The notes below the pieces were generated by a model, which had not been told where the DNA came from, made no database searches, and saw nothing but the letters and a program-made list of their open reading frames with translations. From Brachyspira sp. SAP_772 (GTDB lineage: Bacteria; Spirochaetota; Brachyspiria; Brachyspirales; Brachyspiraceae): DNA of 64,000 bases. The stretch lies in assembly GCF_009755885.1 (NCBI RefSeq), contig NZ_VYIX01000003.1:307204-371203 (forward strand). Reading direction: 5' to 3'. Below are positions 38,994 through 47,516 of this stretch, one piece after another. The position numbers and the translations under genes were made by a program. Numbering within the stretch: the first letter of the stretch is position 1; the number at the start of each line of letters is the position of its first letter.

Positions 38994-39133
38994 CTTCTTT
39001 CCTGTCTCTATTACTAATTATTTACAACTTTGCAATAATTATCGTCATCTACAATAATTAATTACAGTATAAATATTAAAACATTATACAATCGTATTAA
39101 AAAAAAGCAATGAATTTATAATTATAATAATCT

Positions 39134-39574
39134 TTACTGTTCTTGTAATTTTTTTCTAGATACTATAATGCCATAACCTGTAATTTGTAATTCTATGTTA
39201 TCATTAAGCACAATAGTAAAAAACTTATCTTCTCTAGTTACAGAAGTTATTTTTGAAAAAGGATACTCATTATCTATTACTTTAACCATGCTTCTATGTA
39301 TACAGCTTCTTGGTATACCATTTGGGTTATTTTCTAAATTGTCTATTTTAATGCTTTTCCAAAGTCCGCTTTGATAAAATATAATATTAAACCCCAATTT
39401 AGTATTAACTTCATACCCACCGCCATTTTGATACAGACTAACAGTATCTACACTATCACCCTCTAAATTAAGATTAATAAAATTTTTAGCCTGAAGCGGT
39501 AAAGAAGCCTCTGTAATGTTTTGGCTGTATAGAAATGAATACAAGAGTATAAAAAATAATAAAACTTTCTTCAT
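39134..39574 (-). CDS. secreted PepSY-like protein
   Basis: A 146-residue exported protein: signal peptide MKKVLLFFILLYSFLYSQN, then the pattern of the PepSY_like/BLIP-like fold (ASLPLQAKNFINLNLEGDSVDTVSLYQNGGGYEVNTKLG, then GLWKSIKIDN). Probably periplasmic; function unknown. The region directly upstream of the start is a 45-base TATTA microsatellite flanked by short inverted arms, so expression could vary with repeat number. Confidence 0.65.
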   Translation of the reverse strand: MKKVLLFFILLYSFLYSQNITEASLPLQAKNFINLNLEGDSVDTVSLYQNGGGYEVNTKLGFNIIFYQSGLWKSIKIDNLENNPNGIPRSCIHRSMVKVIDNEYPFSKITSVTREDKFFTIVLNDNIELQITGYGIIVSRKKLQEQ

Positions 39575-39605
39575 ATTAATAAAAAAGCGAATATATGTTA
39601 TTTTA

Positions 39606-39650
39606 TATTATATTATATTATATTATATTATATTATATTATATTATATTA
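39606..39650. repeat. TATTA pentanucleotide microsatellite
   Basis: Nine perfect TATTA units between the PepSY-like gene and rpsT, about 32 bases upstream of the PepSY-like start. The tract is flanked by CGAATATAT (39588-39596) and ATATATTCG (about 39650-39658), which are inverted copies. Confidence 0.95.
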
Positions 39651-39692
39651 TATATTCGTATTTTATCTATTTTAATTTAATATATATTATAT

Positions 39693-39726
39693 AAAAATTA
39701 AGGCTACAGCAAAAAGCCATAGCCTC
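39693..39726 (-). terminator. terminator after rpsT
   Basis: On the minus strand AGGCTA and TAGCCT with inner pairing GGC/GCT and loop of Ts, then a TTAATTTTT tail. Confidence 0.8.
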
Positions 39727-39761
39727 AATATGAACACACAACTTGAGAATTATCTTAAAAA

Positions 39762-40025
39762 TTATTTCAAAGCGTTAATTTTTTTCATCATCTCTGACTT
39801 TTTAACATTAGCTCTATTACTATGAATAACAGATTTTCTAGCAGCTTTATCTAAAGCACTAGCATATTTGTTATATTCAGCTATAGAAGCATTTTTATCA
39901 TTAGCATCTATAGATTTTAATACTTTCTTTTTCTGAGTATTTAAAAAGCTTTTAATTTTTCTGTTGTAAAGATTTCTAGTAGCGTTCTGTCTTAATCTTT
40001 TAGAAGCTGATCTTATATTAGGCAT
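39762..40025 (-). CDS. rpsT: 30S ribosomal protein S20
   Basis: Binds 16S rRNA at the bottom of the body of the 30S subunit. The 87-residue, highly basic, helical protein has the family start PNIRSASKRLRQNATRNLYNRKIKS and end SVIHSNRANVKKSEMMKKINAL. Transcribed alone, downstream of tRNA-Asp on the same strand, and ended by a terminator. Confidence 0.95.
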   Translation of the reverse strand: MPNIRSASKRLRQNATRNLYNRKIKSFLNTQKKKVLKSIDANDKNASIAEYNKYASALDKAARKSVIHSNRANVKKSEMMKKINALK

Positions 40026-40061
40026 TCATTGTACTCCAGTGAAGTTAGTTAAAATAAAAAT

Positions 40062-40136
40062 CGGAGTTAACGGGGCTCGAACCCGCGACCTCCTGCGTGA
40101 CAGGCAGGCGCTCTAACCAAACTGAGCTACAACTCC
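40062..40136 (-). tRNA. tRNA-Asp (anticodon GTC)
   Basis: Minus-strand cloverleaf: acceptor GGAGTTG with TAACTCC (one G-U), D-arm GCTCAGTTTGGTTAGAGC, anticodon arm CCTGC-CTGTCAC-GCAGG with GTC, and T-arm GCGGGTTCGAGCCCCGT. Discriminator G at 40062; the CCA end is not encoded. About 36 bases before rpsT, so the two may share a transcript. Confidence 0.96.
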
Positions 40137-40265
40137 AAAAACTTTTTAAGTGTATTCATTATACTACAATTATATTTTTTGTCAAGTGCAAAATTGCTTT
40201 TTTATAAACAATTTAAAAATATTTAAAATAAACTATTTTAAAAATAAATAATTACTAAGATTTTT

Positions 40266-40294
40266 TTGATTTTTTATACTTTTAACTATATAAT
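40266..40294 (+). promoter_or_regulatory. gpmA: gpmA promoter
   Basis: TTGATT (40266-40271), 17 bases, TATAAT (40289-40294), 33 bases before the ATG. Confidence 0.65.
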
Positions 40295-40327
40295 AATCAA
40301 AAATACACTTTTATGAGGAGTTTATTA

Positions 40328-41074
40328 ATGACTAAAGTTGTTCTAATAAGACATGGAGAAAGTGTTTGGAATAAAGAAAACCTTTTTACTGGTTGGGCTG
40401 ATGTTACTTTATCAGAAAAAGGTATTGAAGAAGCTAAAGCTGGCGGAGTAGAACTTAAAAAAGCTGGTTTTACTTTTGACAAAGCTTATACTTCTACACT
40501 TACTCGTGCAATCAAAACTTTAAACTTAGTATTAGAAGAAATGGGACTTTTATGGATACCTGTAGAAAAATGTTGGCAACTTAATGAAAGACATTACGGT
40601 GCTTTACAGGGATTAAATAAATCTCAAACTGCTGAAAAATATGGTGAGGACCAAGTAAAAATATGGAGAAGAAGCTATGATACTCCGCCTCCTGCTTTAG
40701 AAAAATCTGATGAAAGATATCCCGGTAATGACCCTCGCTACAAAAACTTATCTGAAAAAGAACTTCCTTTAACTGAATGTTTAAAAGACACTGTTGCAAG
40801 AGTTGTTCCTTTCTGGGAAAATGTTATACTTCCAGATATTAAAGCTGGTAAAAAAATAATAATCGCTGCTCATGGTAACAGTTTAAGAGCATTAGTTAAA
40901 TATTTAGACAATATTTCTGATGAAGACATTACAGAGCTTAATATACCTACTGGAATGCCTTTAGTTTATGAACTTGATGATAACTTCAAAGCTGTTAATA
41001 AACAATATTTAGGCGACCCTGAAGCTGTTAAAAAAGCTATGGAAGCTGTGGCGAATCAAGGCAAGAAAAAGTAA
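40328..41074 (+). CDS. gpmA: 2,3-bisphosphoglycerate-dependent phosphoglycerate mutase
   Basis: Interconverts 3- and 2-phosphoglycerate in glycolysis. The 248 residues begin [25 protein letters not shown], with phospho-His9, and include [34 protein letters not shown] and the second catalytic His in [17 protein letters not shown] 40328 is chosen because GAGGAG lies 10 bases upstream; the ATG at 40313 would overlap that site. Single-gene unit with promoter and terminator. Confidence 0.96.
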   Translation: MTKVVLIRHGESVWNKENLFTGWADVTLSEKGIEEAKAGGVELKKAGFTFDKAYTSTLTRAIKTLNLVLEEMGLLWIPVEKCWQLNERHYGALQGLNKSQTAEKYGEDQVKIWRRSYDTPPPALEKSDERYPGNDPRYKNLSEKELPLTECLKDTVARVVPFWENVILPDIKAGKKIIIAAHGNSLRALVKYLDNISDEDITELNIPTGMPLVYELDDNFKAVNKQYLGDPEAVKKAMEAVANQGKKK

Positions 41075-41099
41075 TAAATATTAAAATTCATATATTTAA

Positions 41100-41127
41100 A
41101 GGAAGTCTTAAAAGGCTTCCTTTTTTT
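41100..41127 (+). terminator. terminator after gpmA
   Basis: AGGAAGTC, loop TTAAAA, GGCTTCCT, then seven Ts. Confidence 0.88.
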
Positions 41128-41286
41128 AATAAAAAAATTTTTTTCTATTAAAAAAATCATATATTTAAAATACAAAATATCTACTAAACAGATAAATAAT
41201 TAATTTAATCTATTATTGATTTTTTGGTGTATAACATATAATATAAAATTAAAAAAATTGATAATAATTAATAATAAGGAAAATTA

Positions 41287-42201
41287 ATGAAATACCCTGA
41301 ATTTTTTACTCCGTTTGTATTTCCAGAGAACATACCAATATTAGGTGCTATTAGATGGTATGGGCTTATGTATATAGTAGGAATTGTAGTTTCTTGTTTG
41401 ATACTTTCTCATTTACAAAAAAAAGGCTGGATTAAATTTAACAACTCAAAAGACGGCGGACCTTATGATATGGTTTTTTATGCCGCTATTGGTGCTATAG
41501 TTGGTGCTAGGGTTGGATACTTTTTACTTTATTCACCTTCATCTTTTTTAAGGCCTTGGGAAATATTAGGGTTTAACCTTGATAATGGAATCACTTTTTT
41601 AGGTTTTGCTGGAATGTCTTTTCATGGAGGACTTATAGGAATGATTATTGGAGGATATGTGTTTAGCAAAAAGTATAAATATGACTTTTTAACTATAGCA
41701 GACCATGCCACACTTCCTTCTAGTTTCGCCTTATTTTTTGGAAGAATAGGAAACTTTATGAATGCAGAGCTTTATGGAAGAGTTACTAACTCATCTCTTG
41801 GAATGATATTTCCAAATTATGATGCTGTTGGAGGATACGAAAAATGGAAGGAATTGATACCTGCAATTAGACCGTATACAGAATTAAGATACCCTTCACA
41901 ATTATATGAAGCATTTCTTGAAGGTTTAGTACTTGCTTTGGTGTCTTATATAATCTTAGCACTAAGCCAAAAAAATAAGAATATAAGAAAAGGTACAAGG
42001 CTATTTGTGTGGATATTTTTATATGGACTTTTTAGAGCTATAATAGAGCAGTTTTTTAGGGATGTTACAGAATGGACTATAGGACCTATTACATCTGGGG
42101 CAATATATTCTATAATAATGATGATAGTATCTTTAATAATGCTTATATATATTTACACAAAAAAGCCAAATACAAAAACATTAAAACAAAAAAATAAATA
42201 A
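41287..42201 (+). CDS. lgt: prolipoprotein diacylglyceryl transferase
   Basis: Inner-membrane enzyme that attaches diacylglycerol to the lipobox cysteine of prolipoproteins. The 304 residues have seven or so membrane segments and the signature HGGLIGMIIGG, then FFGRIGNFMNAELYGRVTN, then RYPSQLYEAFLEGL. The many lipoproteins in this window would be its substrates. It precedes tgt by 25 bases and is likely co-transcribed with tgt and the TPR gene. Confidence 0.95.
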   Translation: MKYPEFFTPFVFPENIPILGAIRWYGLMYIVGIVVSCLILSHLQKKGWIKFNNSKDGGPYDMVFYAAIGAIVGARVGYFLLYSPSSFLRPWEILGFNLDNGITFLGFAGMSFHGGLIGMIIGGYVFSKKYKYDFLTIADHATLPSSFALFFGRIGNFMNAELYGRVTNSSLGMIFPNYDAVGGYEKWKELIPAIRPYTELRYPSQLYEAFLEGLVLALVSYIILALSQKNKNIRKGTRLFVWIFLYGLFRAIIEQFFRDVTEWTIGPITSGAIYSIIMMIVSLIMLIYIYTKKPNTKTLKQKNK

Positions 42202-42217
42202 TTAGAATATTAAATAA

Positions 42218-43351
<1,134 letters not shown>

Positions 43352-43390
43352 TAATAATGATTTTTTAAAGAAGGAGGAAAATATTATATT

Positions 43391-44212
43391 ATGGCAAAAG
43401 ATTATAGTGAATATATAAAAAAATATAATGAAGAGATAAACAATAATCCTAATGATATAAACGCCCTCACTTCTTTAGCAAGAATATATGTAAAAGAAAA
43501 TAAATTAAATGAGGCTGAAAAATATTATAATAAAATATTAGAAAACAACTCTGATAACACTGAAGCTTTGTATATTATAGGTTTTATTAATATGCAAAAA
43601 AATAATTATAAAAAAGCTATAGACAATTTTATTAAATTAATAGAGCTTGGCATAGATAATGCTTTTGTATATGAATATTTATCTATAATGGATAATAATA
43701 ACAGAGAAACATTTTTAAATAAAGCAATAGAAAAACATAATAAAAACAAATTAAAGAGAAAAGATTATGAAAGAGTTTCATATATGGCTTATCAAAGCTA
43801 TAAATGGAAAATGTATGACTTTGCTCTATATTATGCTGAACTTGCATATTCAATAAAACAAACTAATGATATTATAAATCTACTTGGATGCATATGTTTT
43901 TATAGAGGAGAATATGACAAAGCTCTTTCATATTTTCACGAACTTAATTTTAATTGCAACAAAACAAATATATATGCATTATGTAATATATCTTCTTGTT
44001 ATAGAAAGAAAAATAGTAATAATATGGCTATAAAATATTTAGATAAAGCAAAAGCATTAGATGATAATAATAAATTAATATATTTTAACATAGGAACAAT
44101 ATACGATAAGCTTGGAAATAGAAAATCAGCTTTAGAAAATTTTAATAAAGCTATAGAAATTGATTCAAATTATACTGAAGCAATAGATGCCAAAAACTTA
44201 ATATCTATATAA
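43391..44212 (+). CDS. TPR-repeat protein
   Basis: A 273-residue soluble protein built of tetratricopeptide repeats: NPNDINALTSLARIYVKENKLNEAEKYYNKILE near the start and NKLIYFNIGTIYDKLGNRKSALENFNKAIEID near the end, about six to seven repeats in all. No signal peptide. Probably a protein-protein scaffold; partner unknown. GGAGGAAAA precedes the start after tgt (39-base gap), so it is likely in the same operon. Confidence 0.85.
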   Translation: MAKDYSEYIKKYNEEINNNPNDINALTSLARIYVKENKLNEAEKYYNKILENNSDNTEALYIIGFINMQKNNYKKAIDNFIKLIELGIDNAFVYEYLSIMDNNNRETFLNKAIEKHNKNKLKRKDYERVSYMAYQSYKWKMYDFALYYAELAYSIKQTNDIINLLGCICFYRGEYDKALSYFHELNFNCNKTNIYALCNISSCYRKKNSNNMAIKYLDKAKALDDNNKLIYFNIGTIYDKLGNRKSALENFNKAIEIDSNYTEAIDAKNLISI

Positions 44213-44260
44213 TTTTTAATAAAAATTTAATAAAAAAATAAAAAATTCATATAATATCTA

Positions 44261-44288
44261 TTGACATTTTTGTAAATAGTATTACAAT
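44261..44288 (+). promoter_or_regulatory. promoter of the His-leader/binding-protein cluster
   Basis: TTGACA (44261-44266), 16 bases, TACAAT (44283-44288). Transcription would start near 44295, about 26 bases before the first leader ORF, so the leader lies in the 5' mRNA of the first binding-protein gene. Confidence 0.8.
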
Positions 44289-44320
44289 ATATAGTAAGAA
44301 AATCAAGTTAGGAGATAAAA

Positions 44321-44395
44321 ATGAATAAGATGTATTTTTCTACTCTTCAATTATCAAAAACCTTTTCTCCTAAATTCCATCATCACCATCAATAA
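44321..44395 (+). CDS. leader peptide 1 ending in four histidines
   Basis: A 24-codon ORF, too short for ordinary gene finders, with GGAG 6 bases before its ATG. The peptide begins MNKMYFSTLQ and ends SPKFHHHHQ; the His codons are CAT CAT CAC CAT at 44378-44389, one codon before the stop. Just before them TTCTCCTAAATT (44365-44376) is complementary over 12 bases (one G-U) to the ribosome-binding site of the binding-protein gene 110 bases downstream, and over 8 bases to its own. It resembles hisL-type leader peptides, so it is probably a sensor of charged tRNA-His. Function is inferred. Confidence 0.8.
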   Translation: MNKMYFSTLQLSKTFSPKFHHHHQ

Positions 44396-44485
44396 TAATC
44401 ATTTCTTTTATAAACAACTATAAATTTAAAAATATTATTTTTTTTATTACGTTTATATAGATTAATTTTAAAAAAACAATTATTT

Positions 44486-44497
44486 AATTTAGGAGGA
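44486..44497 (+). promoter_or_regulatory. ribosome-binding site of binding protein 1, pairable with leader 1
   Basis: AATTTAGGAGGA contains AGGAGG 8 bases before the ATG at 44505. It can form 12 continuous pairs with 44365-44376 inside leader ORF 1 (one G-U), which would hide the site when no ribosome sits on the leader's His codons. Confidence 0.7.
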
Positions 44498-44504
44498 TAA
44501 AACT

Positions 44505-45308
44505 ATGAAACGTATATTAATTCTATTTTCTATGATTATTTTTGCTATATCTTGTTCAAAAACAGAAACGCAAAATGCAGCTGCAACAGACAACTCTTTA
44601 CAAAAAGTAAAAGACAGCGGTAAACTTATATTAGGTTTGGACGATACTTTTGCCCCTATGGGTTTTAGAGATGAGGCTGGAAATATAGTTGGTTTTGATA
44701 TAGATTTAGCTCAGGAAGTTGCTAATCGCTTGGGAGTAAAATTAGAAGTTAAACCTATAGATTGGGCAAGCGGTATATTAAGCTTAAACAAGGGGGATGT
44801 TGATGTTTTATGGAATGGCTTTACAATTAATGAAACTAGAAAAGAGCAAGTTAATTTCTCTAAGCCATATCTTAACAACAGACTTATAGTAGTAAAAGCT
44901 TCTGACAGAACAGACATTAACAGCAAAGAAGATTTGAAAGGAAAAGTTTTAGGAGTACAGGTTGGAAGCAATCAAGAGGCATTAGAAGCTGATCCTATAA
45001 GCAAAGAAGCTAAAGAGGTTAGACCTTATGATGTTAATGTTAATGCATTTTTAGATTTACAAGCTAAGAGAATAGATGTTGTTGTAATAGATGAAATAGC
45101 AGCACGTTATTATATAGCTGAAAATAATGTTAATTTTGAAGTTGTAGAAAACAGCCCATTAACTGAAGAACTTTATGGCATAGGTTTTAGAAAAAATGAT
45201 ATAGAATTATTAAATGCTGTTGACAAAGCTTTAGATGATATGAGAGCTGATGGAAAAGCAGCAGAGATTTCTACTAAATGGTTTGGTAAAGACATAGTTG
45301 TAAAATAA
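44505..45308 (+). CDS. amino-acid ABC transporter binding lipoprotein 1
   Basis: A 267-residue family-3 solute-binding protein: lipoprotein signal MKRILILFSMIIFAISC, then LILGLDDTFAPMGFRDEAGNIVGFDIDLAQEVANRLG, GDVDVLWNGFTINETRKEQVNFSKPY and VDVVVIDEIAARYYI. It captures a polar amino acid for an ABC importer; no permease or ATPase gene is nearby, so these must be elsewhere. Histidine is suggested by the His-rich leader upstream, but the binding residues do not prove it. First of three paralogues in a row; the other two are about 60 percent alike by eye. Confidence 0.9.
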   Translation: MKRILILFSMIIFAISCSKTETQNAAATDNSLQKVKDSGKLILGLDDTFAPMGFRDEAGNIVGFDIDLAQEVANRLGVKLEVKPIDWASGILSLNKGDVDVLWNGFTINETRKEQVNFSKPYLNNRLIVVKASDRTDINSKEDLKGKVLGVQVGSNQEALEADPISKEAKEVRPYDVNVNAFLDLQAKRIDVVVIDEIAARYYIAENNVNFEVVENSPLTEELYGIGFRKNDIELLNAVDKALDDMRADGKAAEISTKWFGKDIVVK

Positions 45309-45318
45309 ACAAAAAATT

Positions 45319-45345
45319 AATGGGGGCAAATATAAAGCCTCCATT
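45319..45345 (+). terminator. hairpin after binding protein 1 (weak terminator or mRNA stabiliser)
   Basis: AATGGGGGC, loop AAATATAAA, GCCTCCATT form nine pairs with one G-U. Only ATAAATAAAT follows, not a T-run, so some transcription may pass into unit 2. Confidence 0.55.
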
Positions 45346-45419
45346 ATAAATAAATAATAAAAAAATAAATAATTAAAACAAACAAATAAACAAACAAAAA
45401 TAAAAAAAGGAGATTAAAA

Positions 45420-45491
45420 ATGAATAACAGCAAATTCTTTTTCAAAGTTCAATTCTTAAACCAATATTCTCCTTACCATCATCATCATTAA
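45420..45491 (+). CDS. leader peptide 2 ending in four histidines
   Basis: A 23-codon ORF with AAAGGAG 7 bases before the ATG. The peptide begins MNNSKFFFKV and ends QYSPYHHHH, with four CAT codons (45477-45488) right before the stop. Like leader 1 it has an anti-Shine-Dalgarno just before the His run, TTCTCCT at 45467-45473, that matches AGGAGAA in the ribosome-binding site of the next gene (45584-45590) over 7 bases. The shared SP-x-His plan with leader 1 supports a real, duplicated regulatory ORF. Confidence 0.78.
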   Translation: MNNSKFFFKVQFLNQYSPYHHHH

Positions 45492-45596
45492 TAATTTCTT
45501 TTTATTATAAAACTTCAATTTTAAAACAACATTATATTTAATATTAATTAACTTAAAAAAGTTTATTTAAAAATTTAAAAAACAGGAGAAAATACT

Positions 45597-46433
45597 ATGA
45601 AACGTTTAATAACTTTATTCTTTATATTTATTTTTGCAATTATTTTTACTATATCTTGCTCAACAAAAACAGATACACAGAATGCCGCAGAAACTTCAGC
45701 ATCAACAGATAATTCTCTACAAAAAATAAAAGAGCGCGGAAAACTTGTATTAGGTTTAGACGACACTTTTGCCCCTATGGGTTTTAGAGATGAAGAGGGA
45801 AACATAGTTGGTTTTGATATAGACTTAGCTAAGGAGGTAGCTAACCGCCTCGGGGTGGAGTTGGTAGCTAAACCTATAGATTGGTCTAGCGTTGTATTGA
45901 GCTTAAAAAAAGGTGATGTTGATGTGGTATGGAATGGGTTTGCTATTAGTGAAAGCAGAAAAGAGCAAGTTAATTTCTCTAAACCATATCTTAATAACAG
46001 ACTTATGATAGTTAAATATGCAGGAAGAGATGATATTAAAACTAAAGATGATTTAAAAGGAAAAGTATTAGGTGTTCAAACAGGAAGCAGCAATTATGAA
46101 TCATTAGAAGCTGACCCTATAAGCAAAGAAACTAAAGAGATTAGACAGTATGATGTTTATGCTAATGCTTTTTTAGATTTAGAGGCTCAAAGAATTGATG
46201 CTGTAATAGTTGATGAAATAGTAGCTCGTTATTATATATCTAAAGAAAATGCTAATTTTGAGATATTAGAAGAATACCCTATTACATCTAAATATTTCGG
46301 AGTGGGAGTAAAAAAAGAAAATATGGCATTATTGAATGCTATTGATAAAACTTTAGATGAGATGAGAGCCGATGGAAAGGCTTCAGAAATAGCTACTAAA
46401 TGGTTTGGTAAAGATGTATTTATAAAAGGATAA
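45597..46433 (+). CDS. amino-acid ABC transporter binding lipoprotein 2
   Basis: A 278-residue paralogue of binding protein 1: signal ending TISC, then LVLGLDDTFAPMGFRDEEGNIVGFDIDLAKEVANRLG, GDVDVVWNGFAISESRKEQVNFSKPY, and AVIVDEIVARYYI. Same probable role, high-affinity uptake of a polar amino acid for an importer encoded elsewhere. The leader ORF 2 precedes it by 105 bases. Small changes along the ligand-contact segments compared with protein 1 could alter specificity. Confidence 0.9.
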   Translation: MKRLITLFFIFIFAIIFTISCSTKTDTQNAAETSASTDNSLQKIKERGKLVLGLDDTFAPMGFRDEEGNIVGFDIDLAKEVANRLGVELVAKPIDWSSVVLSLKKGDVDVVWNGFAISESRKEQVNFSKPYLNNRLMIVKYAGRDDIKTKDDLKGKVLGVQTGSSNYESLEADPISKETKEIRQYDVYANAFLDLEAQRIDAVIVDEIVARYYISKENANFEILEEYPITSKYFGVGVKKENMALLNAIDKTLDEMRADGKASEIATKWFGKDVFIKG

Positions 46434-46485
46434 TTAATTTAATAGGGATATAATAGTCAAATTAAAAATAAATAGGAGTTAAAAA

Positions 46486-46536
46486 ATGAATAATAACTTT
46501 TACATGGTTGAATTATTAAAAGAATATCATCATTAG
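46486..46536 (+). CDS. leader peptide 3 ending in two histidines
   Basis: A 16-codon ORF with TAGGAG 7 bases before the ATG. The peptide reads MNNNFYMVELLKEYHH; two CAT codons (46528-46533) precede the TAG stop. It keeps the start MNN, the ribosome-binding site and the His end, but has no TCTCCT segment, so it lacks the anti-Shine-Dalgarno of leaders 1 and 2. A TATAAT at 46449-46454 might be a -10 box but no good -35 is seen. It may be a decaying or differently working copy. Confidence 0.65.
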   Translation: MNNNFYMVELLKEYHH

Positions 46537-46632
46537 TTAATAATTTATAACATTTTTACACTATATATTATTAATTATAAAAAACTTTATTAAACAAATT
46601 TTATTAAACAAATTAAAAACAGGAGAAAAACA

Positions 46633-47448
46633 ATGAAACGTATAATAACTTTATTCTTTATATTTATTTTTGCTATATCTTGCTCAACAAAAACAGATAC
46701 ACAAAATACAGGAGAAGCAGATAATTCTCTACAAAAAGTAAAAGAAGCAGGTAAATTAGTATTAGGTTTAGATGATGCCTTTGCACCTATGAGTTTTATA
46801 GATGAAAATGAAGAGATTGTTGGCTTTGATATTGATTTAGCTAAGGAGGTTACTAAGATTATGGGGGTAGAGTTAGAAACTAAGCCAGTAGATTGGGCTA
46901 GTTCTATATTGAGCTTAAAAAAAGGAGATATTGATGTAATATGGAGCGGATTTGCTGTTAATGAAAGCAGAAAAAAACAAGTTAATTTTTCTAAACCATA
47001 TCTTTATAATAGACTTATGGTAGCAATATATGCAGGCAGAGATGATATTAAAAGCAAAGAGGATTTAAAGGGAAAAGTAGTAGGAGTACAAACAGGAAGC
47101 AGTAATTATGAAATATTATTAAATGACCCTATAAGCAAAGAACTTAAAGAGATTAGACAGTATGATACTTATGTTAATGCTTTTTTAGATTTAGAGGCTC
47201 AAAGAATAGATGCTGTAGTAGCAGGCGAGACAACAATTCGTTATTATATAGCTAAAGAAAATGCTAATTTTGAGTTATTAGAAGAGGAACCTCTTACATC
47301 TCAATATGTTAGCGTTGGTCTTAGAAAAGGAGATATGGAATTATTGAATGCTATTGATAGTGCTTTAGATACTATTAGAACAAATGGAAAAGCTTCAGAA
47401 ATAGCTACTAAATGGTTCGGTCAAGATATAATTGTAAGAGTAGATTAA
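46633..47448 (+). CDS. amino-acid ABC transporter binding lipoprotein 3
   Basis: A 271-residue third paralogue: signal ending AISC, then LVLGLDDAFAPMSFIDENEEIVGFDIDLAKEVTKIMG, GDIDVIWSGFAVNESRKKQVNFSKPY, and DAVVAGETTIRYYI. Where proteins 1 and 2 have LDDTFAPMGF, WNGF and VDEI, this one has LDDAFAPMSF, WSGF and AGET, so its ligand may differ. AGGAGA lies 7 bases before the start. Its signal and early sequence are closer to protein 2, suggesting that 2 and 3 arose by the later duplication. Confidence 0.9.
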   Translation: MKRIITLFFIFIFAISCSTKTDTQNTGEADNSLQKVKEAGKLVLGLDDAFAPMSFIDENEEIVGFDIDLAKEVTKIMGVELETKPVDWASSILSLKKGDIDVIWSGFAVNESRKKQVNFSKPYLYNRLMVAIYAGRDDIKSKEDLKGKVVGVQTGSSNYEILLNDPISKELKEIRQYDTYVNAFLDLEAQRIDAVVAGETTIRYYIAKENANFELLEEEPLTSQYVSVGLRKGDMELLNAIDSALDTIRTNGKASEIATKWFGQDIIVRVD

Positions 47449-47449
47449 T

Positions 47450-47486
47450 AAAAAATTAGAACAGAGGTTTTATACCTCTGTTCTAA
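47450..47486 (-). terminator. terminator of the decarboxylase operon
   Basis: A perfect 12-base stem TTAGAACAGAGG/CCTCTGTTCTAA with loop of seven; on the minus strand it is followed by a run of Ts (47450-47455). On the plus strand it lies just after binding protein 3 and may also slow transcription there. Confidence 0.9.
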
Positions 47487-47516
47487 AAAAATTAATTTAT
47501 ATAATAAAACGATATA

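Noticed and set aside
39606-39650. CRISPR array
   Set aside because: The repeat unit is only five bases with no spacers; it is a microsatellite. No array with regular spacers was seen anywhere in the window.
44378-44395. His-tag from cloning contamination
   Set aside because: The His runs occur three times in different leaders, with native AT-rich flanks and their own ribosome-binding sites; no vector sequence is present.
44396-44460. Classical intrinsic terminator between leader 1 and binding-protein gene 1
   Set aside because: Only AT-only hairpins near a run of eight Ts (about 44433-44441) were found. They are weak, so translational control by the anti-SD fits better, although an AT-only terminator cannot be wholly excluded.
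44711-44971. Minus-strand frame inside binding-protein gene 1
   Set aside because: Shadow frame antisense to a well-supported lipoprotein gene, with no ribosome-binding site.
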